DNA of 64,000 nucleotides, taken from positions 62,001 through 126,000 of the forward strand of contig CAVROA010000009.1 in NCBI GenBank assembly GCA_963722715.1, written 5' to 3'. The notes beneath the pieces were generated by a model that had not been told where the DNA came from, did not search any database, and saw nothing but the letters and a program-made list of their open reading frames with translations. Made by a program: the position numbers and the translations under genes. Origin of the DNA: DASQGA01 sp963722715. GTDB lineage: Bacteria; Actinomycetota; Thermoleophilia; Gaiellales; Gaiellaceae. Below are positions 43,030-51,267 of the stretch, piece by piece. Positions within the stretch are counted from its first letter, which is position 1. Each line of letters begins with the position of its first letter.

Positions 43030-43673
43030 GACGCGAGCTTAACCGCTGCCGTCAGGCCGTCCACATCGTGCGTTTCAGCCTCCTCGACGACATCGAGGCC
43101 TCGTGCTCGAGCCTCCGCAGAGGTGATAGGGCCGATCGTCACACAGGGAGCCGCGCTGCCGAGAGTGGCCAGGGCGCGTGCCGCCGAGGCGGACGCGAGC
43201 ACGACGAGGTCGCTGTCGGGAAACTCGAGAACCTTCTCCGGCACGGTTCGGTAGAGCGGAAGCACGTCCGCCCCGAGCTCCTTGGCCAGCAGCGGCCGGG
43301 CATCCTCGGCGCCGGCGAAGAGAACCCGTCCGGCGGGCGATGGCAGCTCCTCGAGAAGTCCTTCCTGGGTCGAGCGGCGAGCGACAAGGGCAGGCTCCAC
43401 GCCACGCTCCCGGACGGCCTCCGCGGTTCCCGGCCCGATGACGGCGACAGGGGGGAGAGGACCGTCGAGCCGTGCGAAGAGGAGCTCGGCGGCCACGCGG
43501 CTCGTCACGACCAGCCAGTCGTAGCCACCCAGGGAGACGGGCGGGCCTTCAAGGGGCTCGATCCGGATCAGCGGGCACTCGACGACGTCGAGACCGGAAT
43601 CGCGTAGGCGCTCGGCGAGCTCGTCGTTCCCGCCCCGAGCGCGGGTGAGAGCGACCCGGACTGGTTTTGTCAC
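43002..43673 (-). CDS. hemD: Uroporphyrinogen-III synthase
   Basis: 223-residue two-lobed protein that cyclises hydroxymethylbilane with ring D inversion. VALTRARGGNDELAERLRDSGLDVVECPLIRIEP, DWLVVTSRVAAELLFARL, PVAVIGPGTAEAVRERG and CVTIGPITSAEARARGL are recognisable HemD motifs in a weakly conserved family. GTG 43673 overlaps the hemC stop. Operon order A-C-D supports it. Confidence 0.88.
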   Translation of the reverse strand: MTKPVRVALTRARGGNDELAERLRDSGLDVVECPLIRIEPLEGPPVSLGGYDWLVVTSRVAAELLFARLDGPLPPVAVIGPGTAEAVRERGVEPALVARRSTQEGLLEELPSPAGRVLFAGAEDARPLLAKELGADVLPLYRTVPEKVLEFPDSDLVVLASASAARALATLGSAAPCVTIGPITSAEARARGLDVVEEAETHDVDGLTAAVKLASSRIASSRS

Positions 43674-44503
43674 GACGGGACGGAGGCCAGGAGCTCTTCG
43701 GCCAGCGCGATCGGATCCTCGCCACGACGCCGCTCGATCCAGCTCCCGTCCTCCGCCGCGATCAACGCCGTCAGGCCCGTTCCGTCGTGGTGGGCCGCCA
43801 CGGGCGCCAGACACCCCGCTCCGATCCGCCCCACGCACGTGCGCTCGGCCGACACGCGACGCCGGGTCTCCGGATGATCTGCCGAGACCACGCGTTCTTC
43901 CTCGCCCGTACGTACCTGGAGGGCGATTGCACCCTGGCCGGCCTCCGGCACCATGTCGACCGGCTCGAACCGCAAGCCGATCTCGGCGGAGAGCCCCAGC
44001 CGGTCGAGCCCCGCCGCGGCGAGCACGATCGCGTCGAGGCCCCGCTCACCGCGCTTCCGCAAGCGTGTCTCGACATTTCCTCGGAGTGGCTCGATCAGAA
44101 GGCCGGGCTCCGAGGCGAGAAGCTGAGCCCGCCTGCGAACCGATGCGGTTCCGATCCGCATCCCGGGCGCCAGCGCGGCCGCCCCGCAAAGCGCGTCGCG
44201 CGGATCCTCGCGCGGAAGGTAAGCGCCGACGACGAGGCCGGTCTCGTCCGTGGAGGTCATGTCCTTGGCCGAGTGGACGGCGACGTCGATGCGCCCCGCG
44301 AGGAGGGCCTCCTCAATCTCCTTCACGAAGACGCCGCGCTCGCCGATCTGGCCGAACGGCTTGGAGCGGTCGCGGTCGCCCGCAGTGGTGATGGGCACGA
44401 GCGCTACGTCGAGGTCGGGATTCGCGGCGCGCAGACGGTCGGCGGCGAGCTCCGCCTGCGTGAGCGCGAGCCTACTGCCGCGGGAGCCGAGCCGAACCAG
44501 CAC
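43670..44503 (-). CDS. hemC: Porphobilinogen deaminase
   Basis: 277 residues; polymerises four porphobilinogens. LGSRGSRLALTQAE, SKPFGQIGERGVFVKEIEEALL, AVHSAKDMTS, and the dipyrromethane-cofactor cysteine in GRIGAGCLAPVAAH are all present. GTG 44503 gives the standard N-terminus; longer in-frame starts exist before the hemA stop at 44630. Confidence 0.95.
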   Translation of the reverse strand: MLVRLGSRGSRLALTQAELAADRLRAANPDLDVALVPITTAGDRDRSKPFGQIGERGVFVKEIEEALLAGRIDVAVHSAKDMTSTDETGLVVGAYLPREDPRDALCGAAALAPGMRIGTASVRRRAQLLASEPGLLIEPLRGNVETRLRKRGERGLDAIVLAAAGLDRLGLSAEIGLRFEPVDMVPEAGQGAIALQVRTGEEERVVSADHPETRRRVSAERTCVGRIGAGCLAPVAAHHDGTGLTALIAAEDGSWIERRRGEDPIALAEELLASVPS

Positions 44504-44629
44504 GGCAGCGCGCCCGCGACCACGCTCTCGTCTCGCCACACCCGCGCGAGCCGGGCGGTCGGGCTCGGAGGAAGGTATACGGAGCCTGCACCGGAAGCGG
44601 GCGGCCCACAAGCAACCGCGTCTCGATCT

Positions 44630-45910
44630 TCAGCGATCCTCCTCAACGAGGCCGAAGAGATGGCGCACGGCCTCAGCATAGTGGACGCCGTCGGCTGTCC
44701 CGGTCGGCGCAGCAGCCGCCTCCTTCAAGCGCACCGTCGGAAGGTGCAGAAGCTTGTTGACGATCTGCGTCGTCAGCGACTCGACCGCCCGCCGCTCGCG
44801 CGGAGACAGCGCACCCAGGCGCGGCTCGGCGCGGGCGAGCTCTTGGGCTCGGATCGTCTCGGCGAGCTCGCGGAGCGAGGTGATCGCCGGAACCACATCG
44901 CGGGAGCGCTGCCAGGCTCGGAACTGCTCGGCCTCGTCGGCGACGATCGCCTCGGCCCGGTCCAGCTCCTCCGTGCGACCGTCAGCACTCTGGGTCACCA
45001 CACGCTGGAGGTCGTCGATGTCGTAGAGGTAGCAGCCGGGGAGATCGTTGATGGCCGGGTCGAGGTCGCGGGGAACCGCGATGTCGACGAAGAAGACGGG
45101 GCGCTCGCGTCCGCCGGCCAGTGCTCGCTCGACCTGCTCGGTGGTGACCAGGTACCCCGTGGAGCCCGTGGAGGACACCACCACGTCGGCCAGCGCCAGC
45201 TCGTCCTCGAGAGCCTCGAGCGAGGTCGCCCGCCCACCGAAGCGCTCCGCGAGCCGTGCTGCGCGCTCGAGTGACCGGTTCGCGACCACGATCCCGCTCG
45301 CTCCACGGGCTACGAGCTCGAGCGCCGCCAGCTCGCCGATCTTGCCGGCGCCCAGCAGGAGCACCTTCGTGCCCCGGATGTCTTCGAAGACACGCTCGAC
45401 CAGTTCCGCGGCGGCGGTCGAGACGGAGGCGGGATTCTCGGCGATCCCGGTCTCCGAACGCACTCGCTTGCCGGCTCGGAGGGCATGGCGGAAGAGGCGG
45501 TGCAGTGCCGGACCGGTTGCGTCGGCTTCCTGGGCTGCCTCGTAGGCGGAACGGATCTGGCCGAGGATCTGGCCCTCGCCCCGGATCATCGAGTCGAGCC
45601 CGGCAGCCACACGGAAGAGATGGACCACAGCGTCCTCGTCCACCAGCGTGTAGAGCGATCCCTCGAGCTCGCCGGCCGGGAGCCCCGCCAACGTTGCCAG
45701 TGCGCCGGCACCGCGCTCGAGCGCTCCCGCGGAGTCGTCGCAGGCCAGATAGAGCTCGGTCCGGTTGCACGTCGAGAGCGCCACCGCTTCGCCGTCCTCC
45801 CCCGCAAGCGTGGCGGCGATCTCCCCGGCCCGGCCGGATCCGAACGCGATCAGCTCCCGGAGCTCTACTGGAGCGTGGCGGTGCGACGTTCCGACGAGCA
45901 CGACGTTCAT
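44630..45910 (-). CDS. hemA: Glutamyl-tRNA reductase
   Basis: 426 residues, first enzyme of C5-pathway haem synthesis. SHRHAPVELREL, the active cysteine in ALSTCNRTELYLA, GEGQILGQIRSAYEAA and NADPH-binding VLLLGAGKIGELAA are diagnostic. Two bases separate it from the hemX-like gene, typical of the hemAX arrangement. Confidence 0.97.
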   Translation of the reverse strand: MNVVLVGTSHRHAPVELRELIAFGSGRAGEIAATLAGEDGEAVALSTCNRTELYLACDDSAGALERGAGALATLAGLPAGELEGSLYTLVDEDAVVHLFRVAAGLDSMIRGEGQILGQIRSAYEAAQEADATGPALHRLFRHALRAGKRVRSETGIAENPASVSTAAAELVERVFEDIRGTKVLLLGAGKIGELAALELVARGASGIVVANRSLERAARLAERFGGRATSLEALEDELALADVVVSSTGSTGYLVTTEQVERALAGGRERPVFFVDIAVPRDLDPAINDLPGCYLYDIDDLQRVVTQSADGRTEELDRAEAIVADEAEQFRAWQRSRDVVPAITSLRELAETIRAQELARAEPRLGALSPRERRAVESLTTQIVNKLLHLPTVRLKEAAAAPTGTADGVHYAEAVRHLFGLVEEDR

Positions 45911-45911
45911 G

Positions 45912-46709
45912 TCAGAAATGTCCGATCGGCGTGATCACAAGCCGTAGGACGAGCACGAGCAGGAAGCCGGCGATCGCGAGCTGGGCCGTTCGGCGGCCGC
46001 GCCAGCCAAGCCCGTAGCGAAGAATGACGAAGGCGGCATAGAGCGCCCACGTCCCCAGCGCGACGGCCATGGTCGCGTCGAGGGCCACGCCCTCCGACTC
46101 AACCCGTGCGACCCCGATCGCAAGCCCCGCCGTGAGTGCGGGCAGGGCGACGGCGATCGTCCGCCCCGTCAGCCGGTCGAGTGCTGCCAGAGATGGCGCC
46201 CGCTGGCGGAGAACGCCCGGCTCGCGCCGCTTCAACCGCCTGTCCTGACTGAGGTAGAGGGCCGCCAGGCCGGCGGCGATGGTGAAGCCGGCGAAGGCGG
46301 CCAGGACGAGCCCGACGTGGAGCGCCAGGAAGGCGTCGTCAAAAGAGCTGGTGCGAGGGACACCGGCACCGCCTGCCGCCCACGCGAGCACCAGAAGGCC
46401 GAGCGCAAGCGGCATCACGACGGCGCCGAGCAGCCGGAAACTCGGACGGCAGCCCCAGATCAGGTAGGCGCCGACGCACATCCACACGAAGAGGTTCAGT
46501 GAACCGGCCCAGGTACTCCAGGGCCATCCCCCGGCCCGCGCCACCTGAAGCCCGAGCAGGGCGGTCTGTGCGAGCCAGCCGAGCCTGACGCCCCAGATCG
46601 CGTACCGGCCAAGCCGACCCGGGCGAATCGTCTCGCCCGCATAGGCGATGGCTGCCTCGCCGTAGCCGAGGAGCGCGGGCCAGAGGAGGAGCACGGCCGC
46701 TTCGCCCAT
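45912..46709 (-). CDS. HemX/CcsA-like cytochrome c assembly membrane protein
   Basis: 265 residues with eight or so membrane helices. The WSTWAGSLNLFVWMCVGAYLIW and FDDAFLALHVGLVLAAFAGF blocks have the conserved His-containing pattern of the CcsA/HemX (YpjD) family. HemX in Bacillus lowers glutamyl-tRNA reductase levels; CcsA exports and attaches haem. Here both the hemA neighbour and ccm genes are adjacent. ATG 46709 overlaps the 66-residue gene. Confidence 0.8.
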   Translation of the reverse strand: MGEAAVLLLWPALLGYGEAAIAYAGETIRPGRLGRYAIWGVRLGWLAQTALLGLQVARAGGWPWSTWAGSLNLFVWMCVGAYLIWGCRPSFRLLGAVVMPLALGLLVLAWAAGGAGVPRTSSFDDAFLALHVGLVLAAFAGFTIAAGLAALYLSQDRRLKRREPGVLRQRAPSLAALDRLTGRTIAVALPALTAGLAIGVARVESEGVALDATMAVALGTWALYAAFVILRYGLGWRGRRTAQLAIAGFLLVLVLRLVITPIGHF

Positions 46710-46909
46710 CAGGAAGCGGTCCGGACGGGCTCGGCCGGCTCGACCTTGGGCGCTCCGCCGGCGACGCGGCGCTCCGCGGCCAGGCGGGCAAGCCGTGTGA
46801 GTTCCCGCTCGAGACGCGCCAGCTTGAAGGCGTAGATGACCACGTAGAGGAGGACGACCGCAAGGACGACGAGATAGGCGGCGGTCACGTACTTCTCGGC
46901 CGTCGTCAA
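46709..46909 (-). CDS. Small CcmD-like membrane protein
   Basis: 66 residues, single N-terminal helix (AAYLVVLAVVLLYVVIYAFK) followed by a charged helix LARLERELTRLARLAAERR. Same size and plan as CcmD, which helps CcmE release from CcmC. Sits between ccmC and the hemX-like gene, overlapping both by four and one bases. The function is inferred from position and topology. Confidence 0.75.
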   Translation of the reverse strand: MTTAEKYVTAAYLVVLAVVLLYVVIYAFKLARLERELTRLARLAAERRVAGGAPKVEPAEPVRTAS

Positions 46910-47589
46910 GCGAGCGCCTCCTCGAGATCCCTGAGGCGCGCGTCCAAGCGCTTGCCGAGCAGCTCATTCGCGTAGAGAGACCCCGCGAGCGCGAGCGTGC
47001 CCGCGAGGCAGATGCAGAACACAAAGAACATCGAGCCCGCCATCTGAGGGCCATCCCGCGTGAACACAGTCGGGTGGATGAAGCCCTCGGCGAGCCGAAT
47101 GGCCAGGAAGCTGACCGGTATCAGCACGACGCCGAAGAGCGCGTAGACAGCCGACGTGCGCTCTCTCCGTGGCCCGGGCTCCGTCGAGTAGCGAAGCATG
47201 AAGTAGGCGGAGTAGAAGAGGAAGAGGACGAGAAAGAGCACGAGCTGGCGCTCGCCCCAATTCCACCAGACGCCCCATGAGATCCGCGCCCAGATCGAGC
47301 CGGTCACGAGCGTGAGGATCCCGAAGATGACGCCCATGTGCACGGCCGTATAGCTCTCGAGGTCGTATCGGGGCTCGCGCGTCCAGAGGAGTCGTAGCGC
47401 CTTCCACGCCCCCCAGCCGAAGCACGCGTACGCCGTGAGGGCGACCGGGACGTGGATGTAGAAGATCCGCTGGCTGAAGCCCTGGTCGACGTCGTCGGGA
47501 ACCCAGAAGAATGCGAGCGAGATCCCGGCGAGCAGGAGGAGGGCGGCCGTCGAAGCGAGCGCGACGCCGCGGTTATTCCGTAACCACAT
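46906..47589 (-). CDS. ccmC: CcmC-like haem exporter/handler
   Basis: 227 residues, six membrane helices. VPDDVDQGFSQRIFYIHVPVA with a His, and the WWD-domain region ISWGVWWNWGERQLVLFLVL followed by GFIHPTVFTRDGP with a second His. The WWD core is WNWGER where WxWDxR is usual. It binds haem for CcmE. ATG 47589 fits CcmB overlap of 17 bases. Confidence 0.88.
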   Translation of the reverse strand: MWLRNNRGVALASTAALLLLAGISLAFFWVPDDVDQGFSQRIFYIHVPVALTAYACFGWGAWKALRLLWTREPRYDLESYTAVHMGVIFGILTLVTGSIWARISWGVWWNWGERQLVLFLVLFLFYSAYFMLRYSTEPGPRRERTSAVYALFGVVLIPVSFLAIRLAEGFIHPTVFTRDGPQMAGSMFFVFCICLAGTLALAGSLYANELLGKRLDARLRDLEEALA

Positions 47590-48211
47590 ACTCAAAGCTG
47601 GCCCAGGACAGGATCGCAAAAAGCAGGTCGTAGAGGGCGAGGAAGCCGAGGTAGCGAGCCGGCTCCTCTGCGACGGTCGCCCCGACGCCGCCCACGATCA
47701 CGGGAATCGCCAGCGGGAGGAAGAGAAGCGGCAGCAGGAGCTCGCGCGCGCGGCTGGCTGCGGCCATGGCCGCCAAGAGCGTTCCGACAGCCGCGATCCC
47801 GACATCGGCCAGGAGTACCGCCACGATCAGCGTCGCATCCACCGGGGCGAAGAAGAGCGCGAAGGCGGGGAGCGCGACCGCTTCCGCCAGGAGCAGGAAC
47901 GCCATCACGCTCGCCCCCTTCGCAAGCCAGATCGCGCTCCGGTCGCACGGAGCAAGAACGAGACCGTCGAGGAGCCGCTGCTCGCGCTCGGCGGCGAAGG
48001 CGCGGGTCAGACCCAGCAGCGCAGTGAAGACGATCGCAACCCAGAGCAGGCCACCGGCGGCAAGATCCGACGAGTCGGATGGGAGCGCGAAGTGGAAGAC
48101 GACGAGCGTCGAGACCACGAAGAGGAGCATGGCCGGCAGGGTGTCGCGAGAGCGGAGCTCCAAGAGAATGTCCTTGCGGGCGAGCGCGGCGACGTCGCCG
48201 AGGTAGGTCAC
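47573..48211 (-). CDS. ccmB: CcmB-like permease of haem/CcmABC complex
   Basis: 212 residues, six membrane helices, starting ALARKDILLELRSRDTLPAMLLFV, the CcmB hallmark, and FAAEREQRLLDGLVLAPCDRSAIWLAKG. It is the membrane partner of CcmA. ATG 48211 overlaps ccmA by four. Confidence 0.92.
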   Translation of the reverse strand: MTYLGDVAALARKDILLELRSRDTLPAMLLFVVSTLVVFHFALPSDSSDLAAGGLLWVAIVFTALLGLTRAFAAEREQRLLDGLVLAPCDRSAIWLAKGASVMAFLLLAEAVALPAFALFFAPVDATLIVAVLLADVGIAAVGTLLAAMAAASRARELLLPLLFLPLAIPVIVGGVGATVAEEPARYLGFLALYDLLFAILSWASFEYVVTE

Positions 48212-48801
48212 GCCGCTCTCGCAAGGTCGAGGCGAGCCGTCGCGAGCTTCCCGAGCCGGTCTGGCTCGTGCGTCGAAGCAACGACCGTACGTGCACCCTG
48301 GAGCGACTCGAGCTCGGCGTCGAGGAGCGTCGCGCCCGCTGGGTCGAGGCCCGTGTACGGCTCATCGAGAAGCAGGAGGCGCGGCTCGTGGAGGAGGGCG
48401 CGGCAAAGTGCGAGGCGCTGCACCATGCCGCGGGAGAAGACCGAGACGCGATCGTGCCTCGCGTCCCAGAGCAGGAAGCGCTCCAGAAGCATGCCGATTC
48501 GCTCCCGCCGTTCCGGCACGCGGTAGAGGCGCCCGTAGAGATCGAGGTTCTCGACCGCGGTCAGTTCCCGGAAGACGAGCGGCTCATGGGCGAGATACCC
48601 GATCTCGCCTCGCTCGGCGGCGACGTCGATCGTCCCGCCCGTGGGAGCGAGGAGTCCCGCGCACAGCCCGAGCAGCGTGGACTTCCCGGAGCCGTTCGGC
48701 CCCGTCACGACGAGGAAGTCACGGTCTCCGACGTCAAGGTCGAGACCGCGAAGGATCCGCTTGGAGCCGAACCGGCGCTCGAGGCCGCGGGCAACGATCA
48801 C
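48208..48801 (-). CDS. ccmA: CcmA-like ABC ATPase
   Basis: 197 residues. Walker A TGPNGSGKSTL, signature FSRGMVQRLALCRALLH, Walker B LLLLDEPYTGLD. Short size and position before ccmB identify CcmA, which powers release of haem-loaded CcmE. GTG 48801 is preferred because longer frames overlap moaB. No ccmE or ccmF is in the window. Confidence 0.9.
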   Translation of the reverse strand: MIVARGLERRFGSKRILRGLDLDVGDRDFLVVTGPNGSGKSTLLGLCAGLLAPTGGTIDVAAERGEIGYLAHEPLVFRELTAVENLDLYGRLYRVPERRERIGMLLERFLLWDARHDRVSVFSRGMVQRLALCRALLHEPRLLLLDEPYTGLDPAGATLLDAELESLQGARTVVASTHEPDRLGKLATARLDLARAA

Positions 48802-48805
48802 GCGA

Positions 48806-49285
48806 TCACGTCTGACTGTGCGTGGTTGCCGTTTCTGACAACAAGGCCAGCGCATGGCCGAGGGCCGGCCGCAAGACCGCAAACCCGTCCCGACAACCGC
48901 CCGGAGAGCCGGGAAGATTCACGATCAAGGTGTGCCCGACGACGCCGGCCAAGCCCCGTGAGAGGAGACCGTGCGGAGTGCGACGGATCGCGTCCGCACG
49001 GATGGCCTCGGCGATACCAGGCGCCGGCCGTTCGAGAACGCTCGCCGTCGCTTCCGGGGTCACGTCCCTCGGGGCGACCCCGGTGCCGCCGGTCGTGAGG
49101 ACCAGGGAGGCCTCCGCAGAAAGCCCGCGGAGCGCCGTTGCGATCTCGTCGTGCTCGTCCGGAACAACGCGGCGTTCCACCTCGTGCCCCTCCGTCCGAA
49201 GCAGCGACTCGAGCTCGTCTCCACTCAGGTCCTCGCGCTCGCCGGCGGCAACGCCGTCGGAGATGGTCAGCACCGCCGCTCTCAT
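48806..49285 (-). CDS. moaB: Molybdenum cofactor protein MoaB/MogA
   Basis: 159 residues. LTISDGVAAGEREDLSG, LVLTTGGTGVAPRDVTPEA and VNLPGSPGGCRDGF are the MoaB/MogA family motifs for molybdopterin adenylylation. Start overlaps moaC by four. MoeA is encoded at 59307-60512. Confidence 0.92.
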   Translation of the reverse strand: MRAAVLTISDGVAAGEREDLSGDELESLLRTEGHEVERRVVPDEHDEIATALRGLSAEASLVLTTGGTGVAPRDVTPEATASVLERPAPGIAEAIRADAIRRTPHGLLSRGLAGVVGHTLIVNLPGSPGGCRDGFAVLRPALGHALALLSETATTHSQT

Positions 49286-49743
49286 GCCGGGCCTTTGACC
49301 TTCTCGAGCAGCCGGACCTCTTCGAGGACCATCTCCTTGTCGACGGCCTTCGCCATGTCGTAGACGGTGAGGGCGGCGACGGAGGCCGCCGTGAGCGCCT
49401 CCATCTCGGCGCCCGTTTGCGCCGTGGTCTCGGCCGTCGCCTCAATCGATACGCCTTCGTGTTCGACGACCAGTCGAACGTCGACGTGCGTGAGAGGGAG
49501 CGGGTGGCAGAGCGGAATCAGCTCTGCGGTTCGCTTCGCAGCCATGATGCCGGCGATCTGCGCGGTCGCCAAGGCGTCGCCCTTCGGAAGGGAACGAAGC
49601 GTCGCCGCCGTGTCAGCGTGCATCCGGAGCAAGGCGCGGGCCGTCGCTCGGCGCCGCTCTAGCGGCTTTCCTCCCACGTCGACCATTCTGACCGCCCCCT
49701 CCTCGTCCACATGGCTGAGCTTCGCGCCGTCGGGGCGAGACAC
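49282..49743 (-). CDS. moaC: Cyclic pyranopterin monophosphate synthase MoaC
   Basis: 153 residues. MVDVGGKPLERRRATA, AAKRTAELIPLCHPLPLTHV and AETTAQTGAEMEALTAASVAALTVYDM are canonical. It makes cPMP with MoaA, which is not in the window. GTG 49743 is five bases from the otsA stop. Confidence 0.95.
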   Translation of the reverse strand: MSRPDGAKLSHVDEEGAVRMVDVGGKPLERRRATARALLRMHADTAATLRSLPKGDALATAQIAGIMAAKRTAELIPLCHPLPLTHVDVRLVVEHEGVSIEATAETTAQTGAEMEALTAASVAALTVYDMAKAVDKEMVLEEVRLLEKVKGPA

Positions 49744-49748
49744 CGGAA

Positions 49749-51224
49749 TCAGTGTACTCGCGCCGTTGCCACGGCTTCGTCGAGGTCGATCAGCTGCGTC
49801 TCGATCCACCTGCTGATGTCGTGGCCGCCCACCCAGTCGCGAATCGCCTTGATCCTCGCGGCCCGCTCGCTCTGCTCCATCGTGATCGCGGTGTGGATCG
49901 CCTCGGCCTGCCCTGCCACGTCGAACGGATTGATCGAGATCGCCCAGTCGGCCAGCTCCTCGTGTGCGCCGGCGTTCTCCGAGAGGATCACGACCCCGTC
50001 CCTGACGTTGACGAGAGGCGCCTCCTTCGCGACGAGGTTCATACCATCGAAAATCGCGTTCACGAGCAGGACGTCGAACTGCTTGTAGGCAGCGACGGCC
50101 TGGGGAAAGTTGTCCTGGATCTGCAGATCGAGCGGCCTCCACCCCGGCCGCTGGAAGCGGTCGTTGACGGCGCGGGCCGACCGCTGGATCGCGCCGAGGT
50201 ACTCGGCGTACTCCGGGATGTCCTGCCGGGAGGGGTCGAGGAGGGCGAGCATGCCGACCCGTCCGTGCATCTCGGGGTGGGCGTCGAGGTACAGGTCGAA
50301 GGCCCGGAACCCCCGGACGACGTTCTTCGACGGATCGGTCCGGTCGACCCGTACCACGAGGAACTCCGGACGCTCGGCGATGATCTCGGCTTCGGCTGCG
50401 AGCACTGCATCGCTCCCCGCCTGCTCCTCGAACTCCCGAACGTCAACCGAGATCGGCGCGTAGCGCACCCGGGTAATCCGGTCCCGCACGCGCGCCTCGC
50501 CACGGTCGTGATCCACCTCCGCGCCCAGAATGTCCTCACAGCTGCGAAGGAAGTTCCGCTGCCAGCGAGGCGTGTGGAAGCTGACGACGTCGTTCGCCAA
50601 CACCCCCTCGTGAAGGGCCCGGCGAATCGAGTCCGGCAGGACATGCCAGTAATCGGGCTGCGGCCACGGGATGTGCACGAAGTGCGCGAGCGTCGCGTCC
50701 GGACGCGCCTCGCGGACGAACGAGGGGGCCAGGTAGAGGTGGTAGTCGTGGAAGAAGACGGAAGCCTCCGGCCTGCGCTCGAGCTCGTCCAGGACCGCGT
50801 CCGCAAAGGCTCGGTTCACGGTCAGGTAGCCCTGGTTCCATGCGTGGTGAAGCCCGTGGTCGATGTTCGGCGCCTCCGCCAGGCCCCAGAGATAGTGCTG
50901 CGCAAACCAGAGGGTCGGGTTCGAGACGACGTTGTAGTACCAGTCGTACGCGGCCGGATCGTGCGCGATCAGGCGGAGGCGATACGGAGATCCGTCTCGC
51001 GCCGTCTCCTCGAGGGCCTCGGAGGCCGCCTCGTTCGCTACGACGGCGTCCTCAACGCTCATTGCGCTCGCGATCCAGGTGACGTCGTGGTGGCTAACGA
51101 GACTGCTGAGCGCCGTCACGAGCCCGCCGCCGCCCCTGCTCGCCGCGCGATCGCCGTTTTCGTCGCGCGAGAACGTGACCGGCGCACGGTTCGAGACGAC
51201 GATCAGCTCACGGCGAGCGGGCAC
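49749..51224 (-). CDS. otsA: GT20 trehalose-6-phosphate synthase-like glycosyltransferase
   Basis: 491 residues. VVSNRAPVTFSRDENG at the N-terminus, LWFAQHYLWGL, HDYHLYLAPSFVR, FVHIPWPQPDYW and the GT-B donor site VVRVDRTDPSKN. That last block differs from the usual VDRLDYTKG, though Arg and Lys remain. ENAGAHEEL is near the end. It would transfer glucose from a nucleotide sugar to glucose-6-phosphate; the matching phosphatase OtsB is not found. It follows treT, so two trehalose routes or a modified role are possible. Confidence 0.85.
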   Translation of the reverse strand: MPARRELIVVSNRAPVTFSRDENGDRAASRGGGGLVTALSSLVSHHDVTWIASAMSVEDAVVANEAASEALEETARDGSPYRLRLIAHDPAAYDWYYNVVSNPTLWFAQHYLWGLAEAPNIDHGLHHAWNQGYLTVNRAFADAVLDELERRPEASVFFHDYHLYLAPSFVREARPDATLAHFVHIPWPQPDYWHVLPDSIRRALHEGVLANDVVSFHTPRWQRNFLRSCEDILGAEVDHDRGEARVRDRITRVRYAPISVDVREFEEQAGSDAVLAAEAEIIAERPEFLVVRVDRTDPSKNVVRGFRAFDLYLDAHPEMHGRVGMLALLDPSRQDIPEYAEYLGAIQRSARAVNDRFQRPGWRPLDLQIQDNFPQAVAAYKQFDVLLVNAIFDGMNLVAKEAPLVNVRDGVVILSENAGAHEELADWAISINPFDVAGQAEAIHTAITMEQSERAARIKAIRDWVGGHDISRWIETQLIDLDEAVATARVH

Positions 51225-51267
51225 TAGGGAACCCTAGCCCGCCGGGTCTACCCGAACGGTCCCTAGG
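51224..51267. repeat. CCCTAG repeats between treT and otsA
   Basis: CTAGGG at 51224-51229 and CCCTAG at 51232-51237 form an inverted repeat directly against the otsA GTG, and a third CCCTAG lies at 51261-51266 over the treT stop. In RNA the first pair can form a 5-bp stem over the otsA start region. Confidence 0.4.
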
